A stretch of 64,000 bases of DNA from Pseudoflavonifractor sp. AF19-9AC. GTDB taxonomy: Bacteria > Bacillota > Clostridia > Oscillospirales > Oscillospiraceae. Below the pieces are notes generated by a model. It was not told where the DNA came from and made no database searches. It worked only from the letters and a program-made list of their open reading frames with translations. A program made the translations under genes and the position numbers. This document shows positions 44,517 through 52,544 of the stretch, one piece after another (position 1 is the stretch's first letter; each line of letters opens with the position of its first letter). Location: assembly GCF_003478995.1 (NCBI RefSeq), contig NZ_QUGI01000001.1, forward strand, positions 467,875 to 531,874, written 5' to 3'.

Positions 44517-45520
44517 GCAGCAAGGAAAATGTCCTCCGCCTGGAGAATGTAACCATGCAGTTTGGCGGCGTGGTAGCTGTCAATAACCTTTCCTTGGAGG
44601 TCAATGAGGGGGAGATCGTGGCCCTCATCGGCCCCAACGGCGCCGGCAAGACAACGGCGTTCAACTGTATCACAGGCGTGTATGAGCCCACCAACGGTCT
44701 GGTGGATTTCATGGGCCGGCCCATGATCCGCAACCACCCCAAGGGCAAGATGCTCAAGTCCTACGCCGGCGAAAACGGGAGCATGTACTGCGGCAGCTAT
44801 ACCGCCGATGACCCGGAGGCGCTGAGCGCCATTGAGGCCGAGCAGGACCAGGCGCGTCAGGCAGCCATGCGGAAGGAGTATGAGGCCGGGGCGGAGCAGC
44901 GGAAGCAGGCGGCCCGTGACCGGGATCCCTATGCCTTCACCGACAAGGTGCTCAATCCCACGCCGGATAAGATCACCCATCTGGGCATTGCCCGTACCTT
45001 CCAGAACATCCGGCTCTTTTCCCGGCTGTCGGTGCTGGACAACGTGCTCATTGCCAAGCACATGCGGGCCAAGCAGAACGTGTTTTCCGCCACCTTCCGG
45101 CTCAACCGCGCCGAAGAGAAGCGGATGCGGGAGGAGGCCCTGGCCCTGCTGGAGGAGCAGAACCTGCTCCACCTGAAGGACGAGGTGGCCGGCTCCCTGC
45201 CCTATGGCCTGCAGCGGCATCTGGAGATTGCCCGTGCCCTGGCCACCCACCCCAAGCTCCTCCTGCTGGATGAGCCTGCGGCGGGCATGAACCCTCAGGA
45301 GACCCAGGAACTGACCGACTTCATCAAGCGCATCCGGGATGAATTTGATCTGACCATTTTGATGATCGAGCACCATATGGATCTGGTCATGCAGATTTCG
45401 GAGCGCATCTATGTGCTGGATTTCGGCAAGCTCATTGCACAGGGCACGCCGGAGGAAGTGCAGAACAATCCTCGGGTAATCGAGGCGTATTTGGGGGTGG
45501 CAGACGATGCTGAAGATTGA
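44513..45520 (+). CDS. livG: Branched-chain amino acid ABC transporter ATPase LivG (with insertion)
   Basis: 335 aa, about 80 longer than usual LivG (about 255). Walker A is GPNGAGKTT (about 42-50). The extra block (about 75-150: SYAGENGSMYCG, QARQAAMRKEYEAGAEQRKQ) is charged and helical and sits between Walker A and the Q-loop region GIARTFQNIRLF. The remaining motifs are intact: a weak signature around LPYGLQRHLEIARAL, Walker B LLLLDEPAAGMNP and the switch His in MIEHHMD. It overlaps livM and livF. Confidence 0.93.
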   Translation: MSSKENVLRLENVTMQFGGVVAVNNLSLEVNEGEIVALIGPNGAGKTTAFNCITGVYEPTNGLVDFMGRPMIRNHPKGKMLKSYAGENGSMYCGSYTADDPEALSAIEAEQDQARQAAMRKEYEAGAEQRKQAARDRDPYAFTDKVLNPTPDKITHLGIARTFQNIRLFSRLSVLDNVLIAKHMRAKQNVFSATFRLNRAEEKRMREEALALLEEQNLLHLKDEVAGSLPYGLQRHLEIARALATHPKLLLLDEPAAGMNPQETQELTDFIKRIRDEFDLTILMIEHHMDLVMQISERIYVLDFGKLIAQGTPEEVQNNPRVIEAYLGVADDAED

Positions 45521-46202
45521 TGATTTAAAAGTCAGCTACGGCGGCATCGAGGCCGTAAAGGGAATTACCTTTGAGGTGCCCGAGCGAAAGATTGTCACCC
45601 TGATTGGAGCCAACGGTGCGGGCAAGTCTACCACCCTGCGCACCATTGCCGGTTTGGTGAAGCCTGCCCACGGCCGGATTCACCTGCAGGGGGAGGACAT
45701 TACCGGGCTTTCCCCGGACCGGATCGTGTCCAAGGGCATTACGCTGGTGCCGGAGGGACGTCGGGTATTTCCCGATCTGACGGTGCTGGAAAACCTGAAA
45801 ATCGGCGCATACCTCCGCCGGGACAGCATTGAGGACGACCTGAACTGGGTCTATGAGCTGTTTCCCCGCCTGAAGGAGCGCTCCTGGCAGGCAGCCGGCA
45901 CACTGTCCGGCGGCGAGCAGCAGATGCTGGCCGTAGGCCGTGCGCTGATGTCCCGACCCAAGATCATCATGATGGATGAGCCCTCGTTGGGTCTGGCTCC
46001 TCTGGTGGTGAAGGGCATCTTCGACATCATCCGGGAGATCAATCGCCAGGGTGTGACCGTTCTGCTTATTGAGCAGAACGCCAATATGGCTCTGCGCATT
46101 GCCGATGTGGCCTATGTGCTGGAAACCGGAAAGCTGACGCTCTCCGGTACCGGACGGGAACTGCTGGCGAATGAGCAGGTCAAGAAAGCCTATTTGGGCT
46201 GA
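45507..46202 (+). CDS. livF: Branched-chain amino acid ABC transporter ATPase LivF
   Basis: 231 aa, normal length. Walker A is GANGAGKST (about 35-43), the signature is LSGGEQQML (about 133), Walker B is IIMMDEPSLGL and the switch region is VLLIEQNAN. It starts 14 nt before the livG stop, so the last two genes are coupled. It hydrolyses ATP with LivG to drive uptake of Leu/Ile/Val or similar amino acids. A terminator follows. Confidence 0.96.
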   Translation: MLKIDDLKVSYGGIEAVKGITFEVPERKIVTLIGANGAGKSTTLRTIAGLVKPAHGRIHLQGEDITGLSPDRIVSKGITLVPEGRRVFPDLTVLENLKIGAYLRRDSIEDDLNWVYELFPRLKERSWQAAGTLSGGEQQMLAVGRALMSRPKIIMMDEPSLGLAPLVVKGIFDIIREINRQGVTVLLIEQNANMALRIADVAYVLETGKLTLSGTGRELLANEQVKKAYLG

Positions 46203-46215
46203 CATACAGAGAAAA

Positions 46216-46250
46216 ACGGAGCATCCGCATCACGCGGGTGCTCCGTTTTT
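46216..46250. terminator. Terminator of the liv operon
   Basis: A 13-bp stem ACGGAGCATCCGC/GCGGGTGCTCCGT (one wobble) is followed by five Ts; an A-run on the other side lets it serve the convergent gene too. Confidence 0.88.
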
Positions 46251-46274
46251 AATGGCAATAGGAATGCGTTGGAT

Positions 46275-46649
46275 TTAAGGGATAAAGGTAGGAAGCGGGG
46301 AGTGCTCCGAGGGGTATTTGTTCAGCAGACGGACAATTTCACTGCAAAGGGAGAGCAGCTCCTCCCGGTCCTGGGGCGCCCAGGAGGAATACCAGTCCAG
46401 CTTCAACAGCAGCTGAAACGTCTGATGACTCTGCTCCGGAGAGAACGTGTCGGAGAGCAGCACCGAGACGGGAATATCCAGATTGCGGGCAATGCACTCC
46501 ACGGTGTCCAGATGGGGCGGATGGCCGTGCTCAATTTCCTGTAGGGTGGATTTGGAAATGTTGAGCCGCTTGGCGAAGTGGACCAGCGAGCAGCCCTGCA
46601 TGGCCCGAAGTGTACGCAGATTTCTGGCCAGATTTTCTGTGGCACCCAT
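46275..46649 (-). CDS. XRE-family helix-turn-helix regulator
   Basis: 124 aa from the ATG at 46649; a GTG three codons earlier is possible. The helix-turn-helix is at about 8-60 (LARNLRTLRAMQGCSLVHFAKRLNISKSTLQEIEHG, quoted in part). The C-terminal half (about 70-124) is helical and may form dimers. It is encoded convergently to the liv operon and shares its terminator. Target genes are not evident; the neighbouring LysR gene is divergent. Confidence 0.82.
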   Translation of the reverse strand: MGATENLARNLRTLRAMQGCSLVHFAKRLNISKSTLQEIEHGHPPHLDTVECIARNLDIPVSVLLSDTFSPEQSHQTFQLLLKLDWYSSWAPQDREELLSLCSEIVRLLNKYPSEHSPLPTFIP

Positions 46650-46891
46650 GCTGATCACGCCCCCTTTCCACCAAGCATAGCACAGCACACGCGCAGAATT
46701 TGTCGAATTTTGGCGAGGAAGAAAAAAGAATGGGGAAATGGGAGAGAGACGGCTTGCCGAATGTTCCAAAAATCAGAAGAAACAGTTTGTTTTGTAAAGA
46801 AAAAGTGGGGGAGGACGGCAACGAGACACTGTTTTTAGCCAGAGAACTATGATATAATCATTATAAGCAATTGGTTATGGAGGTGCTGGCC

Positions 46892-47830
46892 ATGTTTGTG
46901 AAGAACCCGGAATATTTCCTTACCATTGTCAAGGAAAGAAGCATTTCCCGGGCAGCAGAGCACCTCTATCTCTCCCAGCCCTACCTCAGCCAGTACCTGG
47001 CCAAGCTGGAGTCCAATCTGGGTGTGGTACTGCTGGACCGCTCCCATACGCCTTTGCGCCTCACCCCGGCGGGGGAGCTGTTTTACGCCTATCTGGAGCG
47101 GCAGGACTATCTGGACCGGCAGCTGGTCAGCGACCTGCGGGACCTTCAGAATAAGAAGCGGCCCATGCTCCACATTGGTGTGTCCCCCTGGCGGGGGTCT
47201 ACGCTGCTCCCTGATGTGCTGCCCCGGTTTACCAAGGAATATCCGGATGTGCAGGTGGTGCTCCACGAGGCTCCGGTGCCCGATCTGGCGGATCTGGCGG
47301 CGGGCAGCATCACCGACTTCTGCATCATGCACATCCCCGGGGATCTGCAGGATCTGACCTATGAGCTGGTGATGCGGGAGCATGTGTTTTTGATCGGAAG
47401 CCGGCTGCACCCCCTGGTGCGGGACAGTCAAAGCAGCTATGAGGACCCCCAGCCCTTCCCGGACCTGCGGCTTTTGGAGCATGAGCGAATCATCATGCTG
47501 CCGCCGGACTGGCGGCTGAGCAAGCTGCTGCGCAATACCTTTTCCGTCCACAATGTGGAGCCTCAGAACATTCTCATTACCACCAATAACACCACAGCCA
47601 TCAATCTGGTGGCCGAAAATATGGGCTTTGCCTTCCTGCAGGAGAGCGGCATTTCCCGTACGCCTTATCTGGATCGCCTGGCCTGCTTTACCATTGGTGA
47701 CCCGCCGCTCACCTGTCCCATGGCGGTGGTTTATAAAAAGAATGGATTCCTGTCCCCGGCTGCCCGTACCTTCATTGACTTGACCAAGGAATACTATAGC
47801 CGCTTTGACCGCAAGGACTGGGACGTCTGA
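46892..47830 (+). CDS. LysR-family transcriptional regulator
   Basis: 312 aa from the ATG at 46892 (GGAGG 8 nt upstream; earlier ATG/TTG starts lack spacing). The N-terminal winged helix-turn-helix is FLTIVKERSISRAAEHLYLSQPYLSQYLAKLE (quoted in part, about 8-40), followed by a linker helix and a two-lobed effector domain (about 90-300). It directly precedes the formate/nitrite transporter gene in the same direction with a 36-nt gap, so it probably regulates that gene and may be co-transcribed. Confidence 0.92.
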   Translation: MFVKNPEYFLTIVKERSISRAAEHLYLSQPYLSQYLAKLESNLGVVLLDRSHTPLRLTPAGELFYAYLERQDYLDRQLVSDLRDLQNKKRPMLHIGVSPWRGSTLLPDVLPRFTKEYPDVQVVLHEAPVPDLADLAAGSITDFCIMHIPGDLQDLTYELVMREHVFLIGSRLHPLVRDSQSSYEDPQPFPDLRLLEHERIIMLPPDWRLSKLLRNTFSVHNVEPQNILITTNNTTAINLVAENMGFAFLQESGISRTPYLDRLACFTIGDPPLTCPMAVVYKKNGFLSPAARTFIDLTKEYYSRFDRKDWDV

Positions 47831-47866
47831 GCGGAACAATCGTGTGGAAGAAAGAGGAAGGATCGT

Positions 47867-48697
47867 ATGAATCAGAACAATTATTATTCCCCCGTTGAGG
47901 TAACCTCCATGTATGCTGCGGCAGGGGCGGACAAGACCAAAAAGCCCGCGATCGTGCTGATTCTGCTGGGTATTCTGGCCGGCGCTATTATCGCGCTGGG
48001 CAGCGCCGCTACCAACACCGCTATCTATGGCATTGCCGATACCTGGACGGCCCGCACCATCTGCGGACTTCTGTTCCCCTTTGGCCTGGGCATGATCGTT
48101 ATGACCGGAACTGAGCTCTTTACCGGCAACAGCCTCATTACCATCTCGGTTCTGGACCGGCGCTGTTCTGTCATGGGCATGCTGCGCAACTGGGTGATTG
48201 TCTACCTGGCCAACTTCGTGGGCTCTCTGCTGGTGGCTGCGGGCTGTGCCTTCTTTGGTCAGATGAACTACTCTGGCGGACAGCTGGCGGTCTTTACCAT
48301 GAAGCTGGCCGCAGGCAAATGTGCCCTGCCCTTCCAGAATGCTTTGGTGCTGGGCTTCTTCTGTAACCTCTTGGTGTGTCTGGGCGTTATACTGGCCATG
48401 TCGGGCAAGGACAATGCCAGCCGGATTCTGGGCGCGTTCCTGCCGGTGTGCTACTTTGTGATCTGCGGCTTTGAGCACTGTGTGGCCAACATGTACTATA
48501 TCCCCGCCGGCCTGCTGGCCAAGACGGTGCCCGCTTATGCTCAGCTGGCCGCCGAGATGGGGGTAGACCTGTCTGCTCTCACCTGGGGCAACTTTGTGGT
48601 GAAGAACCTTGTGCCCGTCACCATCGGAAATATTCTGGGCGGTGCGGCGCTGGGTGCTGTGCTTTGGTTCTGCTATCGGCCCAAGAAAGCGGCTTAA
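47867..48697 (+). CDS. Formate/nitrite transporter (FNT family)
   Basis: 276 aa, six membrane segments with the FNT fold. Signature segments are LGILAGAIIALGSAA (about 36-50), FPFGLGMIVMTGTELFTGNSL (about 70-90), and AFLPVCYFVICGFEHCVANMYYIPAGL (in part), which holds the central His of the pore. FNT channels carry formate, nitrite or hydrosulfide with protons. The nearby sulfite/nitrite-type reductase and the fermentative lifestyle leave the substrate open. It forms a unit with the LysR gene upstream. Confidence 0.93.
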   Translation: MNQNNYYSPVEVTSMYAAAGADKTKKPAIVLILLGILAGAIIALGSAATNTAIYGIADTWTARTICGLLFPFGLGMIVMTGTELFTGNSLITISVLDRRCSVMGMLRNWVIVYLANFVGSLLVAAGCAFFGQMNYSGGQLAVFTMKLAAGKCALPFQNALVLGFFCNLLVCLGVILAMSGKDNASRILGAFLPVCYFVICGFEHCVANMYYIPAGLLAKTVPAYAQLAAEMGVDLSALTWGNFVVKNLVPVTIGNILGGAALGAVLWFCYRPKKAA

Positions 48698-48714
48698 GGC
48701 TGCATACATAAAGA

Positions 48715-48746
48715 GCCTCTCTTCCGTAGGGAAGAGAGGCTTTTTT
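48715..48746 (+). terminator. Terminator after FNT gene
   Basis: An 11-bp stem GCCTCTCTTCC/GGAAGAGAGGC, loop GTAG, is followed by six Ts. The convergent gene ends inside the T-run. Confidence 0.9.
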
Positions 48747-49116
48747 ATGTTCTGGAGAAGCACCGGCGGGCCAGCAGATAGCCCAGCGCGCCCACCTGAT
48801 AGGCCAAAAAATCGAAGGGGTCAAAGACAGCTCCTGCCTTCCACAGGGGAGCCAGAACCTCCCACACAAAGCCGCAGGCCAACAGCAGGGGGACCGTTTG
48901 CTTCCAGGAGCGAATGGCGGGCAGACGGCCCAGCCGCAGCAGAGCATCCGCCCAGGCGGCCAGGAAAAGTCCGGCAAAGAGGTCGTTGGCGTAGCACACC
49001 AGAAACCACCGGACAAAACCGGCGGTCACATGGCGCAGCCAGAAGCGGTTCACCATGTAAAAGCCGGCGGCTCCTGTACACAGCAGCAGGTCCGCACACA
49101 GGATCCGCCGCCTCAT
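48745..49116 (-). CDS. Small membrane protein, unknown
   Basis: 123 aa with three or four membrane segments and a DPFDFLAYQVGALGYLLARR end (about 99-118). The motif around FDPFDFLAYQVG, following VWEVLAPLWK, recurs in small clostridial membrane proteins. No function is recognised. Its start overlaps the stop of the XRE-type gene upstream by 4 nt, so the two are coupled, suggesting a regulator/membrane-protein pair. Confidence 0.7.
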   Translation of the reverse strand: MRRRILCADLLLCTGAAGFYMVNRFWLRHVTAGFVRWFLVCYANDLFAGLFLAAWADALLRLGRLPAIRSWKQTVPLLLACGFVWEVLAPLWKAGAVFDPFDFLAYQVGALGYLLARRCFSRT

Positions 49117-49826
49117 AGGATGGATAACAGCAGGACCGTAAGGATGATTCCCACCACCACGGCCCCCACCATGCCCCAGAAGGAGAGGGGCTTTCGGTCC
49201 GAGGTCAGCTTCAGCTGGCGGTGGGAGAGGGAGGTCTGCCGCAACAGTTCCTCCGGTGTGTCCCCTGCCACGTCAGGATAGAAGAAGAAGTAGCCTTCAT
49301 AGGGGCCGGCGATCGCCTCCAGAATTTTGTCCACCTGGTGGGGCGAGAGCCCTTGGCCCAGGATGATGGGGGCCTCGTCCGTCAAAGCCTCTGCCTCCCA
49401 GGTGTTGAGGGGGTGTGCCAGGGGAGAATCCTCATCAAAGTAGCCGGTGCGGGAGAGCTTCTTCAGTTCGTCCACGGGACGGACCCACTCGCAGGGGGTG
49501 AGTAGAAGGGTGTAGCCGCATTCCGATGCCCCAAGTAAATGAAATCCGCAGCCAGGACAGAATTTATCCATAGGGGTGATGATCCCACCGCAGCTGGGGC
49601 ACAGGGCCGGGGGCCGCTCGTCGGCGTGTTCCTCCCCCAGCAGCAGCCAGTCGGCGGAGACGCCGAACAACCGGCACATCTCGGTGATGTAGGCCACATC
49701 CGGGTTGGTCTGGCCGCTCTCCCATTTGCTCACCGCCTGGCGGGATACGCCCAGCTTTTCACCCAGTTGCTCCTGGGACAGTCCGGCCTTCTTCCGGGCC
49801 AGAGAAATACGCTCATATAATTCCAT
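49113..49826 (-). CDS. XRE-family regulator with zinc ribbon and membrane segment
   Basis: 237 aa from the ATG at 49826 (AGGAGG 8 nt upstream). The helix-turn-helix spans 1-60 (ERISLARKKAGLSQEQLGEKLGVSRQAVSKWESG, in part). A zinc-ribbon-like CPSCG...CPGCG follows (about 76-95). The protein ends with a single membrane span (about 215-237: GMVGAVVVGIILTVLLLSIL). A membrane-tethered DNA-binding protein is implied. Coupled downstream is the small membrane protein. The target is unknown. Confidence 0.85.
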   Translation of the reverse strand: MELYERISLARKKAGLSQEQLGEKLGVSRQAVSKWESGQTNPDVAYITEMCRLFGVSADWLLLGEEHADERPPALCPSCGGIITPMDKFCPGCGFHLLGASECGYTLLLTPCEWVRPVDELKKLSRTGYFDEDSPLAHPLNTWEAEALTDEAPIILGQGLSPHQVDKILEAIAGPYEGYFFFYPDVAGDTPEELLRQTSLSHRQLKLTSDRKPLSFWGMVGAVVVGIILTVLLLSIL

Positions 49827-49981
49827 GGGCAGCCTCCTCAATCAAGCATGTCAGCTTCCTTTTTCTGTCTCCAAGATACCAAAGATAGGGCCCAAACACA
49901 AGAAAAAGAAGCTGGAAGTTTGTCAACCTCAGGTTGACAAGGGCGGATTCGGGCAAAAAGAGGGGAAAAGAGGGCTTGGTC

Positions 49982-50013
49982 TTGACACCCGGGCCGGGGG
50001 ATGATAATATAAT
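49982..50013 (+). promoter_or_regulatory. Promoter of the cysE-cysS operon
   Basis: TTGACA at 49982 with an AT-rich -10 region GATAATATAAT. A TAATAT at 50005 gives a 17-nt spacer; TATAAT at 50008 gives 20. It lies directly before the T-box leader. Confidence 0.6.
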
Positions 50014-50019
50014 GTCCTG

Positions 50020-50240
50020 TAAGCGCGAGGAACGGAAGAGTAGCATCCACGGCAAAGAACAGAGAGGGCCCTTCACCGGCTGAAAGGGGGCCTGCGGCGG
50101 CGGGATGTGAAGTGCGTCCGGGAGCGCGGCGGGTAATGCCGCCCGGTTCGGCCCCGATATTGGCCGGATGAGTGAAAAATGAGAGTGGAACCGCGATTTT
50201 GTCGCCTCTTATGCCTGTGCCGGGCATGGGAGGCTTTTTT
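50020..50240 (+). promoter_or_regulatory. T-box leader (tRNA-Cys responsive)
   Basis: The T-box sequence GTGGAACCGCG is at 50185-50195. Stem I features are GAGTAG and AGAGAGGG...GCTGAAAG. In the specifier loop GTGAAGTGCG the codon TGC (50113-50115) reads Cys, which fits the cysE-cysS genes downstream. The terminator (50204-50234, GCCTCTTATGCC with GGCATGGGAGGC, T6) competes with the antiterminator. Uncharged tRNA-Cys should allow read-through. Confidence 0.9.
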
Positions 50241-50300
50241 GTACCCTTTGGACCGGTGCAGGGCCTTGTCAACCCAGTCTGACCGGAAAAAGGAGGAGCC

Positions 50301-50990
50301 ATGTTCAAATCACTCAGCGAGCTTTTGGGGGCCTACCAGCGCCGGGATCCGGCGGCCCGCTCCAAGCTGGAAATCTTTTTGCTGTACCAGGGTGTCCACG
50401 CCGTGCTGTATCACCGGCTGGCCCACTGGCTATACTGTCACCACTGCAAGTTTCTGGCCCGTTTCGTCTCCCAATGGAGCCGCTTTTGGACGGGAATTGA
50501 AATTCACCCCGGAGCCAAGATCGGCCGCCGCCTGGTCATTGACCATGGCATGGGCATCGTCATCGGCGAGACCGCCGAGGTGGGGGATGACTGCCTCATC
50601 TATCACGGCGTCACCCTGGGCGGCACGGGCAAGGACCACGGCAAGCGTCACCCCACCATTGGGAACAACGTGCTGCTGAGCTGCGGGGCCAAGGTGCTGG
50701 GCCCCTTTAAGGTGGGGGACAACGCCCGCATTGCCGCCAACGCTGTGGTGCTCACCGGGGTGCCCCCCGATGCCACCGCCGTAGGAATTCCCGCCCAGAT
50801 TGTCCGCATTGCCGGCCGCACCACCCACTACGCCGACGACGTGGACCAGACCAGTGTGGAGAACCCCACTTTGGAAAAGCTTTCCGCCCTGTCTGCCCGG
50901 CTGGAGCTGGTGGAGCGCCTGCTGGATGAGCAGTTTATGGCCGGAAAAGGGCTGTCCGCCTCAGAGCGTCCTGTACAAACCGAAGAATAA
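50301..50990 (+). CDS. cysE: Serine O-acetyltransferase
   Basis: 229 aa. Makes O-acetylserine from serine and acetyl-CoA, the first step of cysteine synthesis. An N-terminal helical part (1-65) is followed by a left-handed beta-helix with hexapeptide repeats (about 70-175): IEIHPGAKIGRRLVIDHGMGIVIGETAEVG (in part), with catalytic His in DHGMG and YHGVTLGG. The C-terminal tail (about 180-229) is an unusual acidic/helical extension rather than the short feedback tail. AAAGGAGG precedes the ATG. Regulated by the Cys T-box; cysS follows 27 nt later. Confidence 0.95.
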   Translation: MFKSLSELLGAYQRRDPAARSKLEIFLLYQGVHAVLYHRLAHWLYCHHCKFLARFVSQWSRFWTGIEIHPGAKIGRRLVIDHGMGIVIGETAEVGDDCLIYHGVTLGGTGKDHGKRHPTIGNNVLLSCGAKVLGPFKVGDNARIAANAVVLTGVPPDATAVGIPAQIVRIAGRTTHYADDVDQTSVENPTLEKLSALSARLELVERLLDEQFMAGKGLSASERPVQTEE

Positions 50991-51017
50991 CATGTTCAAA
51001 TAAGGGAGAAGAACACT

Positions 51018-52466
51018 ATGCTGCTTTATAATTCCGCAACCCATAAAAAAGAAGAGTTCCAGACCCACACCCCCGGCCATGTGGAGATGTACACCTGCGG
51101 CCCCACGGTGTACCACTTTGCCCACATCGGCAACCTCCGCTCTTACATCATGGAGGACGTGCTGGAGAAGTTCCTGCGCTACGATGGCTATGACGTCAAC
51201 CGGGTCATGAACATCACCGACGTGGGCCACCTGGCTTCCGACGCGGACACCGGCGAGGATAAGATGCTCAAGGGCGCCAAGCGGGAGCACAAGACGGTGA
51301 TGGAGATCGCCCAGTTCTATACCGACGCCTTTTTTGCCGACTGCCGCAAGCTGAACATCCGCCGTCCCGATACCGTCCAGCCCGCCACCGGCTGCATCGA
51401 CGAGTATATCAAGATCGTCACTGGCCTGCTGGACAAGGGCTACGCCTATGTGGCCGGAGGAAACGTGTACTTCGACTCCTCCAAGCTGGACCGGTACTAT
51501 GTCTTCAATGACCACGACGAGGAGGATCTGGCCGTGGGCGTCCGGGAGGGCGTGGAGGAGGACACCAACAAGCGCAACAAGAACGACTTCGTCCTCTGGT
51601 TCACCAAGTCCAAGTTTGAGGACCAGGCCCTGAAGTGGGATTCCCCCTGGGGCGTGGGCTATCCCGGCTGGCACATCGAGTGCTCCGGCATCTCCCTGAA
51701 GTACAACGGCGAGTACCTGGACCTCCACTGCGGCGGCATTGACAATGCCTTCCCCCACCACACCAATGAGATTGCCCAGTCGGAGTCCTTCCTGGGCCAC
51801 CCCTGGTGCAAGCAGTGGTTCCATGTCCATCACCTGAACACCACCTCCGGCAAGATGTCCAAGTCCAAGGGCGAGTTCCTCACCGTCTCCCTGCTGGAGG
51901 AGAAGGGCTACGATCCTCTGGCCTACCGCTTTTTCTGCCTGCAGAGCCACTACCGCAAGGGTCTGGTCTTCTCCTGGGAGAACCTGGACAACGCTGCGGG
52001 CGCCTATCAGAAGCTGATCGCCAAGATCGCCGCGCTGAATCCCCAGGACGGGGAGGTGGACCAGGCCGTGCTGGAGGAGTACAAGGCCAAGTTCACCCAG
52101 CAGGTGGGCAACGACCTGAACACCTCCATGGGCGTCACCGCTCTCTATGATGCCCTGAAGGCCAAGACCAACGGGGCCACCAAGCTGGCCATTCTGGACA
52201 GCTTTGACCAGGTCCTGTCCCTGTCCCTGCTGGACAAGGCGGACAAGCTCCGTGAGGAGCAGGCCAAGGCCAAGACCGCTCAGTCCGCCGGTGGCTACAC
52301 CGTCACCGGCGAGGGCGATGCCGCCATCGACGCCCTGGTGCTGGCCAGAGGCGAGGCCAAGAAGGCCAAGAACTTTGCTGAGGCCGACCGCATCCGTGAC
52401 GAGCTGAAGCAGCAGGGCATTGAGGTGACCGACGTGCCCGGCGGCGCGGTGTGGAAGCGTGTGTAA
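51018..52466 (+). CDS. cysS: Cysteinyl-tRNA synthetase
   Basis: 482 aa class Ia synthetase charging tRNA-Cys. Zinc ligand Cys in YTCGPTVY (about residue 29), HIGH-like motif FAHIGNLR (about 35-42), KMSKS motif in SGKMSKSKGEFL (about 280-285), and the ECSGISLKY and HCGGIDNAFPHHTNE zinc-site segments are all present. The C-terminal DALR/anticodon region ends with EADRIRDELKQQGIEVTD. The length is normal. Second gene of the T-box-regulated operon; a strong terminator follows. Confidence 0.97.
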   Translation: MLLYNSATHKKEEFQTHTPGHVEMYTCGPTVYHFAHIGNLRSYIMEDVLEKFLRYDGYDVNRVMNITDVGHLASDADTGEDKMLKGAKREHKTVMEIAQFYTDAFFADCRKLNIRRPDTVQPATGCIDEYIKIVTGLLDKGYAYVAGGNVYFDSSKLDRYYVFNDHDEEDLAVGVREGVEEDTNKRNKNDFVLWFTKSKFEDQALKWDSPWGVGYPGWHIECSGISLKYNGEYLDLHCGGIDNAFPHHTNEIAQSESFLGHPWCKQWFHVHHLNTTSGKMSKSKGEFLTVSLLEEKGYDPLAYRFFCLQSHYRKGLVFSWENLDNAAGAYQKLIAKIAALNPQDGEVDQAVLEEYKAKFTQQVGNDLNTSMGVTALYDALKAKTNGATKLAILDSFDQVLSLSLLDKADKLREEQAKAKTAQSAGGYTVTGEGDAAIDALVLARGEAKKAKNFAEADRIRDELKQQGIEVTDVPGGAVWKRV

Positions 52467-52499
52467 AGTAAATATACCTGCCATAAGAAGAAACAAAAA

Positions 52500-52533
52500 A
52501 CGAGGCGTCTCCCATGGGAGACGCCTCGTTTTG
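52500..52533. terminator. Bidirectional terminator after cysS
   Basis: A perfect 15-bp palindromic stem (ACGAGGCGTCTCCCA and complement) is flanked by an A-run and TTTTG, between convergent cysS and the carboxypeptidase gene. Confidence 0.9.
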
Positions 52534-52544
52534 TATTTTATCAC

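Noticed and set aside
46847-48763. Minus-strand 638-aa frame across LysR and FNT genes
   Set aside because: Spans two well-supported plus-strand genes and the gap between them.
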